Counted from the first letter of the stretch, positions 34,190 to 42,920 are shown. The stretch: DNA of 64,000 nt from CAUJGQ01 sp042408665 (GCA_042408665.1 JBHOQW010000151.1:1-64000); one strand, 5' to 3'. Notes: a model not told the origin generated them from the letters alone. Numbers and translations are program-made.

Positions 34190-34717
34190 TCAGGGCACCC
34201 GCTCCACGTAGCCTTGCCCGGCGTAGATGTACTGGTTGGGACCGACGATCAGCCACTCGGTGCCCTTGCCCGGCTCCGCCTCCTGACCGTTGAGCACGCG
34301 GCCCTGGACGTGCACCTCGGCGCCCTGCGGCACCGAGCCCACCACGTTGCCGGGCTCCACCCGCGGCGCGCTGCGGATGCGCAGCCCACCCGCCTCCACC
34401 ACACGCCCAGTCCACACCTCATCGACGATCAGGAGGCCGCCCACGTTACGCGGTGTGGGCGTCGGGGAAGCCGTCGGGGTGGCGGTCGGCGTGGGCTCCG
34501 GTGTGGGCGTGGCCGACGGCGTCGCCTGGGGTTCCGTTGGCACCGGGGTTACCGCGGCACCGCTCCCGGCCGCCCCGCTCCCACCGCCCCGTCGCAGGGC
34601 CACCGCGGCCCCGGCCGCCGCGCCGACGGCAAACGCCAGCACGATCAGCCCGACCAGCAGCGCCCGGCCGGTGGCGTCACCCCGTGGGGCTGAGGCGGGA
34701 AAACGGCTCCCCGTCAC
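34190..34717 (-). CDS. Membrane-anchored protein with Pro/Thr linker and SH3-like domain
   Basis: 175 aa from GTG 34717. One transmembrane segment (about residues 18-42) is followed by a Pro/Thr-rich linker (about 55-90) and a C-terminal bacterial SH3-like domain (LRIRSAPRVEPGNVVGSVPQG and EWLIVGPNQYIYAGQGYV). Topology puts the SH3 domain outside the cell, where such domains bind peptidoglycan or other wall peptides. The linker is of the same kind as in the proteins at 1-1404, 47963-48649 and 51493-52965. Confidence 0.85.
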   Translation of the reverse strand: MTGSRFPASAPRGDATGRALLVGLIVLAFAVGAAAGAAVALRRGGGSGAAGSGAAVTPVPTEPQATPSATPTPEPTPTATPTASPTPTPRNVGGLLIVDEVWTGRVVEAGGLRIRSAPRVEPGNVVGSVPQGAEVHVQGRVLNGQEAEPGKGTEWLIVGPNQYIYAGQGYVERVP

Positions 34718-34764
34718 GTGTCACCCGCGCGGGCGGCAGGGCGCCGCCCGTCCTCCTTCCCGCT

Positions 34765-35697
34765 TCACGCGCTGCCTCCGCCCGGCCCGACCTGCCGTGC
34801 CCGGCGCGGGTCGGGCGCGCCCGGGAACAGGTCGGGATGGAGGATCGCGGCCAGCAGTTCCAGGCCGTCCACCACCCGCGGGCCGGGCCGGGAGAAGAAG
34901 GCGTTGGCGTCCACCGCCCACACCTGCCCGGCGCGGACGGCCGGGGTCTGCCACCAACCCGCCGGGATGGCGGCCTGATCGTACTCCTGAACGGTGCGCT
35001 CCACCCCGAAGCCGCACGGCATGAGCACGGCCACCTCCGGCGCCGCCGCTATCACCTCGTCCCAGGGCAGCCGGCGGGACGGCTCACCGGCCCGGCCGAG
35101 GATATCGAGCCCGCCGGCCACCGCCACCATCTCCGGCACCCAGTGCCCGCCGGCGAAGGGCGGATCCAGCCACTCCAGGCATACGACCCGTGGCCGGCGG
35201 GGCACCGTTGCGGTGCGGGCGCGTATCCGTTCGATGCGGGCGCGCAGCCCGTTCACCAGCTCTGTCGCCCGTGCCTCCGTGCCGGTGGCCCGGCCCACCG
35301 CCAGGATGGTATCCAGGATGCCGTCCAGGCTCACCGGCTCCAGGGAGAGGATCTGCCGCTCCCCGTACAGGGCGCGCACGGCGCGCTGCACCTCCGCGTA
35401 GGAGACGGCGCACACGTCGCACAGCTCCTGGGTGAGGATCAGGTCCGGGTCCAGGCGCTCCAGAAGGGCGCGGTCGATGTGGTAGATGCCGCGGTGGTCG
35501 TGCAGGTGCTGCGTCACCAGGGCGTCGATCTGGGCACTGGTGAGGGTGGTTGGGTCAATGGCGGAGCGGGTGATCCGCGGCTTCTCGCGCGCCGCTGGGG
35601 GCTCGTCGCACTCGTGCGTCACGGCCACGAGCTGATCACCCAGCCCGAGGGCGTAGACGATCTCGGTCGCGCTGGGCAAGAGCGAACAGATACGCAT
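34765..35697 (-). CDS. BtuF-like corrinoid/iron-complex-binding protein without a signal peptide
   Basis: 310 aa from ATG 35697, five bases after GGGAGG. A type III periplasmic-binding fold: RICSLLPSATEIVYALGLGDQLVAVTHECD at the N-terminus is typical of the cobalamin-binding group, with LTQELCDVCAVSY and VVCLEWLDPPFAGGHWVPEMV. It lacks any export signal and no permease or ATPase gene is adjacent, so it is a stand-alone, apparently cytoplasmic member; such versions exist in many bacteria with unknown role. Confidence 0.88.
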   Translation of the reverse strand: MRICSLLPSATEIVYALGLGDQLVAVTHECDEPPAAREKPRITRSAIDPTTLTSAQIDALVTQHLHDHRGIYHIDRALLERLDPDLILTQELCDVCAVSYAEVQRAVRALYGERQILSLEPVSLDGILDTILAVGRATGTEARATELVNGLRARIERIRARTATVPRRPRVVCLEWLDPPFAGGHWVPEMVAVAGGLDILGRAGEPSRRLPWDEVIAAAPEVAVLMPCGFGVERTVQEYDQAAIPAGWWQTPAVRAGQVWAVDANAFFSRPGPRVVDGLELLAAILHPDLFPGAPDPRRARQVGPGGGSA

Positions 35698-36028
35698 GCT
35701 CACCTCCCACCGGGGTCCGGCTCGTCCCGCTCGTCACCCGCGCCCGCGCGTGGGGCGGGTTGGCTATCGGCAAACGCCCATCGGTGGCGCCCTTGCCCCC
35801 AACGTTCAAAGCGGTGGGCGACGCCAGCTCTTATCCTATCAGCCGGACCGATGCCGGGGCGTGCGCGCCCGCATGGCCCAAGGTCGGGTGGAACGCGCCG
35901 TCGGGCAAGCCCAGGCCGAGCACCGGCGCCGGGGCGCCCGAGGAGGCCGGTGGGGAGTGACGCGAGCAGGGGACGGCTGGGCCGGCCGGTGGGCGGGCTG
36001 GCGCTCGCCCACCGGCCGCGCGCCGCGC
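35698..36028. other. Intergenic region without detected gene
   Basis: 331 bp between the BtuF-like gene and the 3' end of the P450 gene, both on the minus strand. It should hold the promoter of the BtuF-like gene. I looked for a cobalamin riboswitch and did not find the conserved B12-box sequence. Nothing else recognised. Confidence 0.5.
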
Positions 36029-37294
36029 TTACCCGCCGGGCGTGAAGCGCACCGGCATGTGCTTGATGCCGCCGATGAAGTTGGAGCGCAGGCGCTCCAC
36101 CGGGCCGTCCGGTTCGATATCTGGGAAGCGGCGCAACAGCTCCTCGAACATCACGCGCAGCTCCAGGCGGGCGAAGCCGGCGCCCAAACAGAAGTGCTCA
36201 CCGATGCCAAAGGCGAGGTGCTCGTTGGGCGTGCGACCGACATCGAAGGTGTCCGGCTCCGGGAACACGTCTTCATCCCGGTTGGCGGATGGATACCACA
36301 GGGCCAGCTTCTGCCCCGCCTTGATCGTCACGCCGCGGATCTCCACGTCGCGCGTGGCGGTGCGCGTCATGTGCAGCACGGGCGAGGTCCAGCGCAGGAT
36401 CTCTTCTACCGCGGTAGGCAGAAGCTCTGGGTGCTTCTGCAACCGCTCGCGCTGGTCCGGGTGCTCGAACAGGGCGAGCAGGCCGCCGGAAATGGCGTTG
36501 CGGGTGGTCTCGTTGCCGGCCAGGATGAGCAGGTAGCAGAAGTAGAGGATCTCCTCGTCGGTCAGCTTTTCGCCGTCGATCTCCGACTCCACCAGCACGC
36601 TGACGAGGTCATCCCGGCGCTCCCGGCGCCGCTCGGCCAGCATGCGCATGAAGTACTGGAACATCTCCATGTACCCCTGCATGATGGTGGCCTCGACGAC
36701 GCGCGGGCGGTCATCGCCGTCGGCGGTGGCCGTCTGGTACTCAGGGTCCGTGGCGCCCAGCACCCGGTTGGTCAGCTCGAACATCTTGGGCCAGTCCTGC
36801 TGGGGCACGCCCATCATGCCGCAGATCACCGCCAGCGGCAGGATGGCAGCCACCTCGGTGACGAAGTCGCAGCGCCCCTTGGGGCTGACCGCATCCAGGA
36901 TGTCGGTGGTGATGCGGCGGATGTGCGGCTCGAAGGCGGCCACGGCGCGCGGGGTGAAGCCCTTATTCACCAGGCGGCGCAGCCGCACGTGGCGGGGCGG
37001 GTCGCTGGTGATGAGCATCTTGCCCAGGCCGGCGGCTGGGCTGGGGTTGTCCGGGTTGGTGCCGATGGTGATCCCCTTGCTGGAGATGAAGGTGAGGGGA
37101 TCGCGGGAGATGGTGACGATGTCCTCGTATTTGGTGATGTTCCAGAAGCCGGGGAAGAGGCCCTCCACGCCCTCGTGCCAGAACACGGGCGCCTGCTGGC
37201 GCAGCAATTTCCACTGCGCGTGCGGCGGCCCCTCACCGAAGACGTCGGGGTCGATCAGGTTGATGTCGTTGAGCGTCAACGGGCTGCTGGTCAT
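36029..37294 (-). CDS. Cytochrome P450
   Basis: 421 aa from ATG 37294. Haem-thiolate monooxygenase. The heme loop FGIGEHFCLGAGFARLE carries the axial Cys; the I-helix oxygen-activation motif is AGNETTRN, the K-helix pair is EEILRW with the Arg in TRTATRDVE. Length and the soluble N-terminus fit a bacterial class I enzyme, closest by eye to CYP families acting on steroids, terpenoids or fatty acids. A 3Fe ferredoxin gene lies 53 bp upstream on the same strand and is its probable redox partner; a ferredoxin reductase is encoded at 59061-60263. Confidence 0.95.
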   Translation of the reverse strand: MTSSPLTLNDINLIDPDVFGEGPPHAQWKLLRQQAPVFWHEGVEGLFPGFWNITKYEDIVTISRDPLTFISSKGITIGTNPDNPSPAAGLGKMLITSDPPRHVRLRRLVNKGFTPRAVAAFEPHIRRITTDILDAVSPKGRCDFVTEVAAILPLAVICGMMGVPQQDWPKMFELTNRVLGATDPEYQTATADGDDRPRVVEATIMQGYMEMFQYFMRMLAERRRERRDDLVSVLVESEIDGEKLTDEEILYFCYLLILAGNETTRNAISGGLLALFEHPDQRERLQKHPELLPTAVEEILRWTSPVLHMTRTATRDVEIRGVTIKAGQKLALWYPSANRDEDVFPEPDTFDVGRTPNEHLAFGIGEHFCLGAGFARLELRVMFEELLRRFPDIEPDGPVERLRSNFIGGIKHMPVRFTPGG

Positions 37295-37347
37295 CGCGTT
37301 GTCGTGCTCCCTGCGCTGTGTACTGACGGCCCCGCATGCGCGGTGGC

Positions 37348-37542
37348 TTACCCTTCCTCCACGATGCTGATCGCCTGGCGCGGGCAGACACGCACCGCCC
37401 GCTCCACCTTGGCGCGCAGCTCCTCACCCGGGCGCTCGATCAGCACCACGGCCTGATCCTCGCGCACCTCGAACACCTCGGGGGCCGCGAGCGCGCAGCG
37501 CCCGTTGCCCTCGCACCGGTCGTAGTCGACCACCACGCGCAT
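37348..37542 (-). CDS. Single-cluster [3Fe-4S] ferredoxin of the P450-partner type
   Basis: 64 aa. Cysteines at residues 10, 16 and 53 in C-x5-C...CP, with Gly rather than Cys between the first two, indicating a [3Fe-4S] cluster (DRCEGNGRCALAAPEVF, VRVCPRQAI). Small acidic ferredoxins of this type transfer electrons to bacterial P450s, and the P450 gene is directly downstream in the same orientation. ATG 37542 follows a GGAG-type site. Confidence 0.94.
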   Translation of the reverse strand: MRVVVDYDRCEGNGRCALAAPEVFEVREDQAVVLIERPGEELRAKVERAVRVCPRQAISIVEEG

Positions 37543-37706
37543 CTCGCTCCTCCGTGCCGCCGACGAACGGCCACCGCCGTTCGACCGATCGGTAAATCCG
37601 GCTTAGAGCATTGTACGACGTTCGGACGCGGAGTGGCACGGTGGGGCGCCCCTCACTGTCGTCTCATTTCCGTGCCGTCTTCCGGTGAAGCGAGGAACGA
37701 GAGAGG

Positions 37707-37734
37707 CCGCTCCCCCGGCATGCCGGGGGAGCGG
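37707..37734. terminator. Perfect 28-bp palindrome downstream of the subtilase gene
   Basis: CCGCTCCCCCGG (37707-37718), loop CATG, CCGGGGGAGCGG (37723-37734): a 12-bp fully paired GC stem. It lies 30 bp past the protease stop in the direction of transcription, before the ferredoxin promoter region. No T-tract follows, as with the other strong hairpins in this window. Confidence 0.6.
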
Positions 37735-37763
37735 GCCGATCAGCGGGGCACAATCCGGGCGGC

Positions 37764-39071
37764 CTAGTAGCCGCCGGTGTACACCAGGTAGCCGTAGTAC
37801 CGGGTCTGACCGCCGGTGGTGATCGGGTGGTTGGGATCGCCCACGAAGCCGTAGCTGGCAGGCCGGGCGGCGGCGTCCCCGCGCAGTTTCGCCATGATCG
37901 TGGCCGGGCTGCCCGTACAGAGGCCGCCGGCGATACACAGCGCCGCAGTGCCGGTCACGTGCGGTGTGGCCATGCTGGTGCCGGAGACGGTTTTGTAGCC
38001 ACCGCCCTTCCAGGTGGAAAGAATGCACATACCCGGTGCCGCGATGGTGTGGTTCGCGTCGGCGCTGCCGACCGTCGTGAAGTTGCTGAAGTCGGCCGCG
38101 GTGTCGTCTACGCCCGCGCGGCACGTCGCCGGCGCGCCGCCGCCCGGCTGACCGTTGAAGTCGGCCATGGCGGTGACGGTCAGCACCTCGTCGTAGGCGG
38201 CGGGCACGAAGCCGGCCAGGTCGGCGTTGGAGTTGCCGGCGGCTACAACGTACAGCACGCCCGTCTTGGCGATCGAATTGCAGATCGCCAGGTGCAGGGC
38301 GTCGTGATTCGTGTTGCCGCAATTGCCGTCGTCCGCACCGCTGCCGCCCAGGCTCATGTTGGCCACGCGGATGCCCAGGGTGAGGGCGTTGGCGGTGATC
38401 CAGTTGACGCCGCAGATCACGCTGGACCAACTGCCGGAGCCGGCGTTGTTAAGCACGCGCACCGAGTAGAGGGGCACGCCCGGCGCCACGCCTACCACGC
38501 CGGTCCCGTTATCCCGCGCCCCGATGGTGCCGGCTACGTGCGTGCCGTGCCCGTTGCCGTCGTTGTAGCTCGTCCCGGTCGAACAGTTCACCCCGCCCAC
38601 CACATTCAGGTCGGGGTGCGGGCCGGAGCCGGTGTCGATCACGGCCACGGCCGGGCCGCTCACGCTCCCCGTGCCGTCCCCCGCGCGCTGGCTGCTGAGA
38701 TCGGCCTCGATGCGGTTGATGCCCGTGGGCACGACCTGAGCGGTGCTCTGCACGGCCTCGACCAGTCGGTCCTCGGCGATGAAGCGGACGCGGGGATCGC
38801 GACGGATGCCGGCCAGCGCCTGCGGCGGGATGCGCGCGGCATATCCTTTGAGGGCGTCTTCAAAGATGTGGCTGACCGCCGCCGCGTACTGGCGGGCGTG
38901 CTCGTTCGCCACCTGTCGCGCGGTGGGCACGTCGTCCTTGAGCACCACGATGTAGTGATCGGGAACGACGTCCGGCGACGGCTGCGCCTGCGCGGCGCGG
39001 CCGAGCGACAGCGCCGCGAGCAGCACTACCAGCGCCAGGGCCATCCTGCGCGCGGTTGAGGTCCATGGCAT
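37764..39071 (-). CDS. Secreted subtilisin-like serine protease (S8) with I9 propeptide
   Basis: 435 aa from ATG 39071, behind GGAGGG. Signal peptide about 1-29 ending in AQA; I9 inhibitor/propeptide about 35-108 (DHYIVVLKDDVPTARQVA). Catalytic residues are Asp146 (AVIDTG), His175 (GHGTHVAG), Asn near 280 (AAGN) and Ser366 (SGTSMATPH). Several Cys pairs suggest disulfides in the mature enzyme. It ends directly after the catalytic domain, unlike the protease at 1-1404 with its long linker. Extracellular proteolysis, probably nutritional. Confidence 0.95.
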   Translation of the reverse strand: MPWTSTARRMALALVVLLAALSLGRAAQAQPSPDVVPDHYIVVLKDDVPTARQVANEHARQYAAAVSHIFEDALKGYAARIPPQALAGIRRDPRVRFIAEDRLVEAVQSTAQVVPTGINRIEADLSSQRAGDGTGSVSGPAVAVIDTGSGPHPDLNVVGGVNCSTGTSYNDGNGHGTHVAGTIGARDNGTGVVGVAPGVPLYSVRVLNNAGSGSWSSVICGVNWITANALTLGIRVANMSLGGSGADDGNCGNTNHDALHLAICNSIAKTGVLYVVAAGNSNADLAGFVPAAYDEVLTVTAMADFNGQPGGGAPATCRAGVDDTAADFSNFTTVGSADANHTIAAPGMCILSTWKGGGYKTVSGTSMATPHVTGTAALCIAGGLCTGSPATIMAKLRGDAAARPASYGFVGDPNHPITTGGQTRYYGYLVYTGGY

Positions 39072-39276
39072 CGGTGCTTCCCTCCACTGGCCCGCGCCTG
39101 GGCGGGACGTACGCACACCAGCGGGTCACACCGGCCCTCGAGGCAGCGCACGGATGACCAAGGCAGGTGTCACCCTCGCCGCATGATAATCCGAGACCTT
39201 CAGCCGCGTCCATCGCGATGCCGCGGCGGTAGCTCACGACCGACCGGCTGGTCGGCGGCGCCGGCCGCGTGGGCGG

Positions 39277-40290
39277 CTACTTGGCCGGCAGGTAGGTGCG
39301 GTCGGGTTTGATGCCCTTCAGCGCCTCCACGTTGCCGCCGAGCGCCGGGATCATGTTCCGCATGTTCTCCAGCATCATGCCCACGTAGGTGTGGTTGGGA
39401 TCGCCGGGCTTACCGGGTGGCTCGTCGTCGCGGAGCTTGTCGATGTAGCGGGCCCCGGCCTCGCGCGCGATCTGCTCCAGCACCTTGCTGGGGAAGACCT
39501 CGCTGCCGAAGATGGCCGGCACCTGCTCGCGCTTGATCTGGTCGATGATCGCCGCCACCTCCTGCGGGCGCGGTTCCTTGAAGTCCGAGGGCTGCACGGC
39601 GCCGATCACCGTCCAGCCGTACTCGCGCGCCCAGTAGGCCCAGGAATCGTGGTAGGTGACCAGCTTGCGGTTCTTCTCCGGCACGGTCTGCACGGCTTGG
39701 CGGATGCCGGCGTCGAGCTGCTCCAGCAGCGCCCGGTAGCGGGCGAGGTTGGCGGCGTAGTAGGAGGCGTTCGAGGGGTCTTTCTCAGAGAGCCACTGGG
39801 CGGTCAGCTCGGCGTAGCGCAGGGCGTACTTGGGGTTCATCCACAGGTGGGGGTTGGGGTCGCCCTTCTCCTTGGGGAAGGAGAAGTCGAAGATCCAGTC
39901 CCGCTCGGTGATGGTGTTCTCACCCAGGAGCTTGACCTCCGCGCCGGGTTTCTTGTTGGCCTCGGCCAACTTGAGCGTCGGCTCTTCCAGGTGCAGGCCG
40001 TTGAGGATGATCAGGTCCGCCTGCCCCAGCACCTTGGCGTCCGACGGCTTGGGCTCAAAGGTGTGGGAGTCCACGCCGTCCGGGATAATGCCGCGCAGGG
40101 CGATCCGCTCCCCACCGACGTTACGCACGATGTCCGAGATCGGCGCCACACTGGTGACGACCTTGAGGCGGCCGTCGTTTTTGCTCAGATCGTCTGCCCA
40201 GGCGCTCCGCTCCGTGCCGCCGCCACCGCAGGCGGCCAGCACAAGGGCCAGCAGCGCCACCAGGACCGGAATGCCGGCTCCGCGCCGCAT
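39277..40290 (-). CDS. Zinc/manganese ABC-transporter substrate-binding lipoprotein
   Basis: 337 aa from ATG 40290 after GGAGGA. Lipobox LLALVLAACG places the lipidated Cys at about residue 21. Cluster A-I metal-binding protein: VVTSVAPISDIVRNVGG, the ligand His in DSHTFEPKPSD, PHLWMNPKYA, LVTYHDSWAYWAREYG and FGSEVFPSKV. No His/Asp-rich loop typical of ZnuA, so manganese or zinc are both possible. The permease and ATPase genes are not in the window. It has a recognisable promoter at 40333-40361. Confidence 0.93.
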   Translation of the reverse strand: MRRGAGIPVLVALLALVLAACGGGGTERSAWADDLSKNDGRLKVVTSVAPISDIVRNVGGERIALRGIIPDGVDSHTFEPKPSDAKVLGQADLIILNGLHLEEPTLKLAEANKKPGAEVKLLGENTITERDWIFDFSFPKEKGDPNPHLWMNPKYALRYAELTAQWLSEKDPSNASYYAANLARYRALLEQLDAGIRQAVQTVPEKNRKLVTYHDSWAYWAREYGWTVIGAVQPSDFKEPRPQEVAAIIDQIKREQVPAIFGSEVFPSKVLEQIAREAGARYIDKLRDDEPPGKPGDPNHTYVGMMLENMRNMIPALGGNVEALKGIKPDRTYLPAK

Positions 40291-40332
40291 GATGCGTTCC
40301 TCCTCAGGTGCAGCCTGTCACCGCTACCAGTA

Positions 40333-40361
40333 ACAGTAAATGCAAATAATGGCGATATCAA
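40333..40361 (-). promoter_or_regulatory. Sigma-70-type promoter of the metal-binding lipoprotein gene
   Basis: On the minus strand: TTGATA (40361-40356), 17-bp spacer, TACTGT (40338-40333). The expected start is near 40326, 36 bases before ATG 40290. The spacer is AT-rich (CATTATTTGCATT), unlike the surroundings, and would be a natural site for a Zur or MntR-type repressor; no specific operator could be proved. Confidence 0.6.
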
Positions 40362-40450
40362 GCGCGGCTACGGTTGGGGCCGGCGGGCGCGGTAGGATGG
40401 GGAGGCGAGAGACGGCGCACGAGGGACAATGGGGGTCATCCCCGCCACCA

Positions 40451-40756
40451 ATGACGGAGGACCTGTTCCAGGACTTTGCCGCGTTCCTGACCGAGGGCCG
40501 CGCGGACCAGGCCGCCTGGGAGTACCTGCACCGCCTGGGCGCCGACGGCCGCCGCCGGCTCCTGCGCCAATTGGAGGCCGATTATTGCCAGGCCGCGCAG
40601 AGCATCGAGCTGAGCGGCCGCGACCTGGCCCGCATCGCGGCACTGGCCCACCTGCTGGCTCAGGCGGCGGGCGTTACCGGCGCGGAGAGCAAGCTGGCCA
40701 TGGCCCATCTCCTGGAGGTGGGCTGGGTCATGGCCCGCTGGTACACCGGCGACTGA
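40451..40756 (+). CDS. Hypothetical helical protein (101 aa)
   Basis: Not recognised. Proposed start ATG 40451 (MTEDLFQDFAAFLTEG); the upstream open frame lacks coding character and its start would overlap the divergent promoter. The product is soluble and all-helical, rich in Ala, Leu and Glu, ending in MARWYTGD. A TAGGAT box near 40393 may be its -10. Convergent with the DEAD-box helicase gene, which ends six bases later. Confidence 0.6.
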   Translation: MTEDLFQDFAAFLTEGRADQAAWEYLHRLGADGRRRLLRQLEADYCQAAQSIELSGRDLARIAALAHLLAQAAGVTGAESKLAMAHLLEVGWVMARWYTGD

Positions 40757-40761
40757 CCCGC

Positions 40762-42054
40762 CTAGCGGCCGCCGCCCGCCGCCTCGTCCGGCTGATACAG
40801 GCGCAACGTTCCCTGCCGTGGTGCGATACCCAGCTCGGCGCAGATCTGCGCCCAGGCGTCCAGGTCCCACTCGCCCACGAAGGTGATGGCGGTGCCCCGC
40901 TTGCCGGCGCGCGCCGTACGCCCGATGCGGTGCACGTACTCCTCCGCGCTCTGCGGCAGGTCGAAGTTCACCACGTGCGTGACGTCGGGGATATCCAGGC
41001 CGCGCGCCGCCACGTTGGTGGCCACCAACACGTCGATCGCCCCGGACTTGAACGCCGCCATCACCCGCTCACGCTCGCTCTGGCGCATGCCGCCGTGCAG
41101 GCCGGCGACGGCGCCCCCGCGCCGCTTGAGCGCCGCCGTGAGCCGGTCCACCCCGATCTGGGTGCGGCGGAACACCAGGATGCGTGGGTCGTCCTCGATG
41201 TCGTTGTAGATCTCCACGAAGGCGTCGACCTTGTCGCGCTCGCTCACCAGGTAGGCGATCTGCTCCACCGTTTCCACGGTGGGTGCGGCCTCCGGCTCGA
41301 TCACGTCCACCCACACCGGGTCGCGCATGTAGCGGATGATCATGCGCCGGATGAAGGGCGGCAACGTAGCGGAGAAGAGGGCCGTTTGCCGCTCGCGCGG
41401 CGTGTGGCGCAGGATGCGCTCCATGTCATCGGCGAAGCCGATGTCCAGCATCTCATCGGCCTCGTCCAGCACCGCCACCCGCACCCGATCCAGGCGCAGC
41501 GTGCCGCGCTGCATGTGATCCTGCACGCGCCCGGGCGTGCCGACCACGATGTGGGCGCCTTTGGCCAGGGCGGCAAGCTGGGTGCGGATGCTCTGTCCGC
41601 CGTAGACGGCCACGGCGCGCAGCCCACTGCCGGCACCGAGACGGTCGATCTCAGCCGTCACCTGCACCGCCAGCTCGCGTGTGGGCACCAGCACGATCGC
41701 CTGCACGGACGGCTCAGCCGGGTCCAACCGCTCGATCAGCGGCAGCGCGAAGGCCCCCGTCTTGCCGGTGCCGGTGCGCGCCCGTCCGACCACATCCTGA
41801 CCGGCCAGCAGCGGCGGAATGGCCGCCTCCTGGATCGGTGTGGGCCGTTGCCAGCCAAGGGCGGCGATAGCGGCCAGGGTGGACTCGCGTAGCTGGAGGT
41901 GACGGAAGCCTTCGGCCAGGGGGACAGCGGTAGAGGGGGCAGGTGAGAGCGTGAGGGGTTTGAGGATGGCGGGGCGCTTACCGGCGGCACCACGGGGCAG
42001 GGTAAGCCGCGTGCCGCCGGGACTGTTGGGAATTGCGCGAATATCGATAACCAA
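40762..42054 (-). CDS. DEAD-box ATP-dependent RNA helicase
   Basis: 430 aa. The proposed start is TTG 42054, five bases after AAGGAG; the GTG at 42060 touches that site. Motifs in order: Q motif (LGWQRPTPIQ), I ARTGTGKT, Ia PTRELAVQV, Ib TPGR, II DEAD (LDEADEMLD), III SATL, IV region RILVFRRT, V ATNVAARGLD, VI HRIGRTARAG. A short C-terminal tail without an RNA-binding domain. Roles are ribosome assembly, RNA decay or cold adaptation. A TATACT box at 42154-42149 gives a leader of about 85 bases. Confidence 0.94.
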   Translation of the reverse strand: MVIDIRAIPNSPGGTRLTLPRGAAGKRPAILKPLTLSPAPSTAVPLAEGFRHLQLRESTLAAIAALGWQRPTPIQEAAIPPLLAGQDVVGRARTGTGKTGAFALPLIERLDPAEPSVQAIVLVPTRELAVQVTAEIDRLGAGSGLRAVAVYGGQSIRTQLAALAKGAHIVVGTPGRVQDHMQRGTLRLDRVRVAVLDEADEMLDIGFADDMERILRHTPRERQTALFSATLPPFIRRMIIRYMRDPVWVDVIEPEAAPTVETVEQIAYLVSERDKVDAFVEIYNDIEDDPRILVFRRTQIGVDRLTAALKRRGGAVAGLHGGMRQSERERVMAAFKSGAIDVLVATNVAARGLDIPDVTHVVNFDLPQSAEEYVHRIGRTARAGKRGTAITFVGEWDLDAWAQICAELGIAPRQGTLRLYQPDEAAGGGR

Positions 42055-42148
42055 CGACACTCCTTAAAGGCAAGACCGACGACGTTGAGCCGCTTGGCGC
42101 GGCCACCGCCCGGTCCGTTCTGCTCGGATCGAAACGGTTTCTTCATGA

Positions 42149-42154
42149 AGTATA
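42149..42154 (-). promoter_or_regulatory. TATACT -10 box for the DEAD-box helicase gene
   Basis: TATACT on the minus strand about 95 bp before the helicase start. Four bases after it stands an ATG opening a short frame (MKKPFRSEQNG) that runs through the leader and overlaps the helicase start in another frame. Confidence 0.5.
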
Positions 42155-42292
42155 CACGATCCGGTGCTGACTGGGCAGCGCGCCGGGCGGGGGAGAGCGT
42201 ATCGCCCTGCAGGTCATGGCGCCCGCGCCGTACCGGTGGCATCCTGGTGCCAGCCCGGTGTTGGGGCGCCATGCGGAGGACGGGAGCGTTCG

Positions 42293-42715
42293 ATGAGCAC
42301 GATGCAGCACGACCCACTCTCGGTCCTCATCGTTGATGACGATGAGGTGACCCGGCGGATGATCGCCGATGCCCTGGTGGCGGAGGGGTACACGGTGTGG
42401 GCCGCGGCCAGCGGGCCGGAGGCGATCCGCAGCGTACGCCGTCAGCGTCCCGACCTCATCCTGCTGGACGTGAACATGCCCGGGGTGGACGGCTGGCAGG
42501 TGCTGGCCGAGCTGCGCGCCGCCGGTCCGCAGACGCCGGTGGTGGTGATGACGGCCGGCTACCTGGCCCAGGACCGCGCCCTCTCCTCCGGCGCGCAGGG
42601 CTACCTCGGCAAGCCGTTTGAGGTGCAGGACCTGGTGGAGGCCGTGCAGGCCCACGCCGGCCTGCGCCTGCGCGGTGGCACCGAAGAGATCCGGCGCGAT
42701 CTCTCCTCCCCCTGA
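42293..42715 (+). CDS. Stand-alone response regulator receiver protein
   Basis: 140 aa from ATG 42293 (GGGAGCG upstream). A single CheY-like receiver domain: acidic pocket VLIVDDDEV, phosphoacceptor Asp in ILLDVNMPGVDG, Thr in VVMTAGY and Lys in YLGKPFEV. No output domain; the tail is short and charged. It probably relays phosphate to a partner protein. No histidine kinase is adjacent. Confidence 0.92.
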   Translation: MSTMQHDPLSVLIVDDDEVTRRMIADALVAEGYTVWAAASGPEAIRSVRRQRPDLILLDVNMPGVDGWQVLAELRAAGPQTPVVVMTAGYLAQDRALSSGAQGYLGKPFEVQDLVEAVQAHAGLRLRGGTEEIRRDLSSP

Positions 42716-42920
42716 CCACCCTCCCACCGGGGGCCGCCCGCGCCGACCCGCCGTTCCCCCTGCGGTGCTGGCCCGCCCGTGTGCGACCAACATAAGAAGG
42801 CCGCCCGGAACCCGCGTCGGCGGGCACAATGAGGAGCGGGGCCGAGGTGACAGATGCGCCTTGGCAGCCGGCGCCGGCGCGGCCGACGATCGGAAGCCCG
42901 ACGGTACCGTTCGCCGCCGG

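Noticed and set aside
35698..36028. Possible cobalamin riboswitch before the BtuF-like gene
   Set aside because: The conserved B12-box sequence was not found on the relevant strand.
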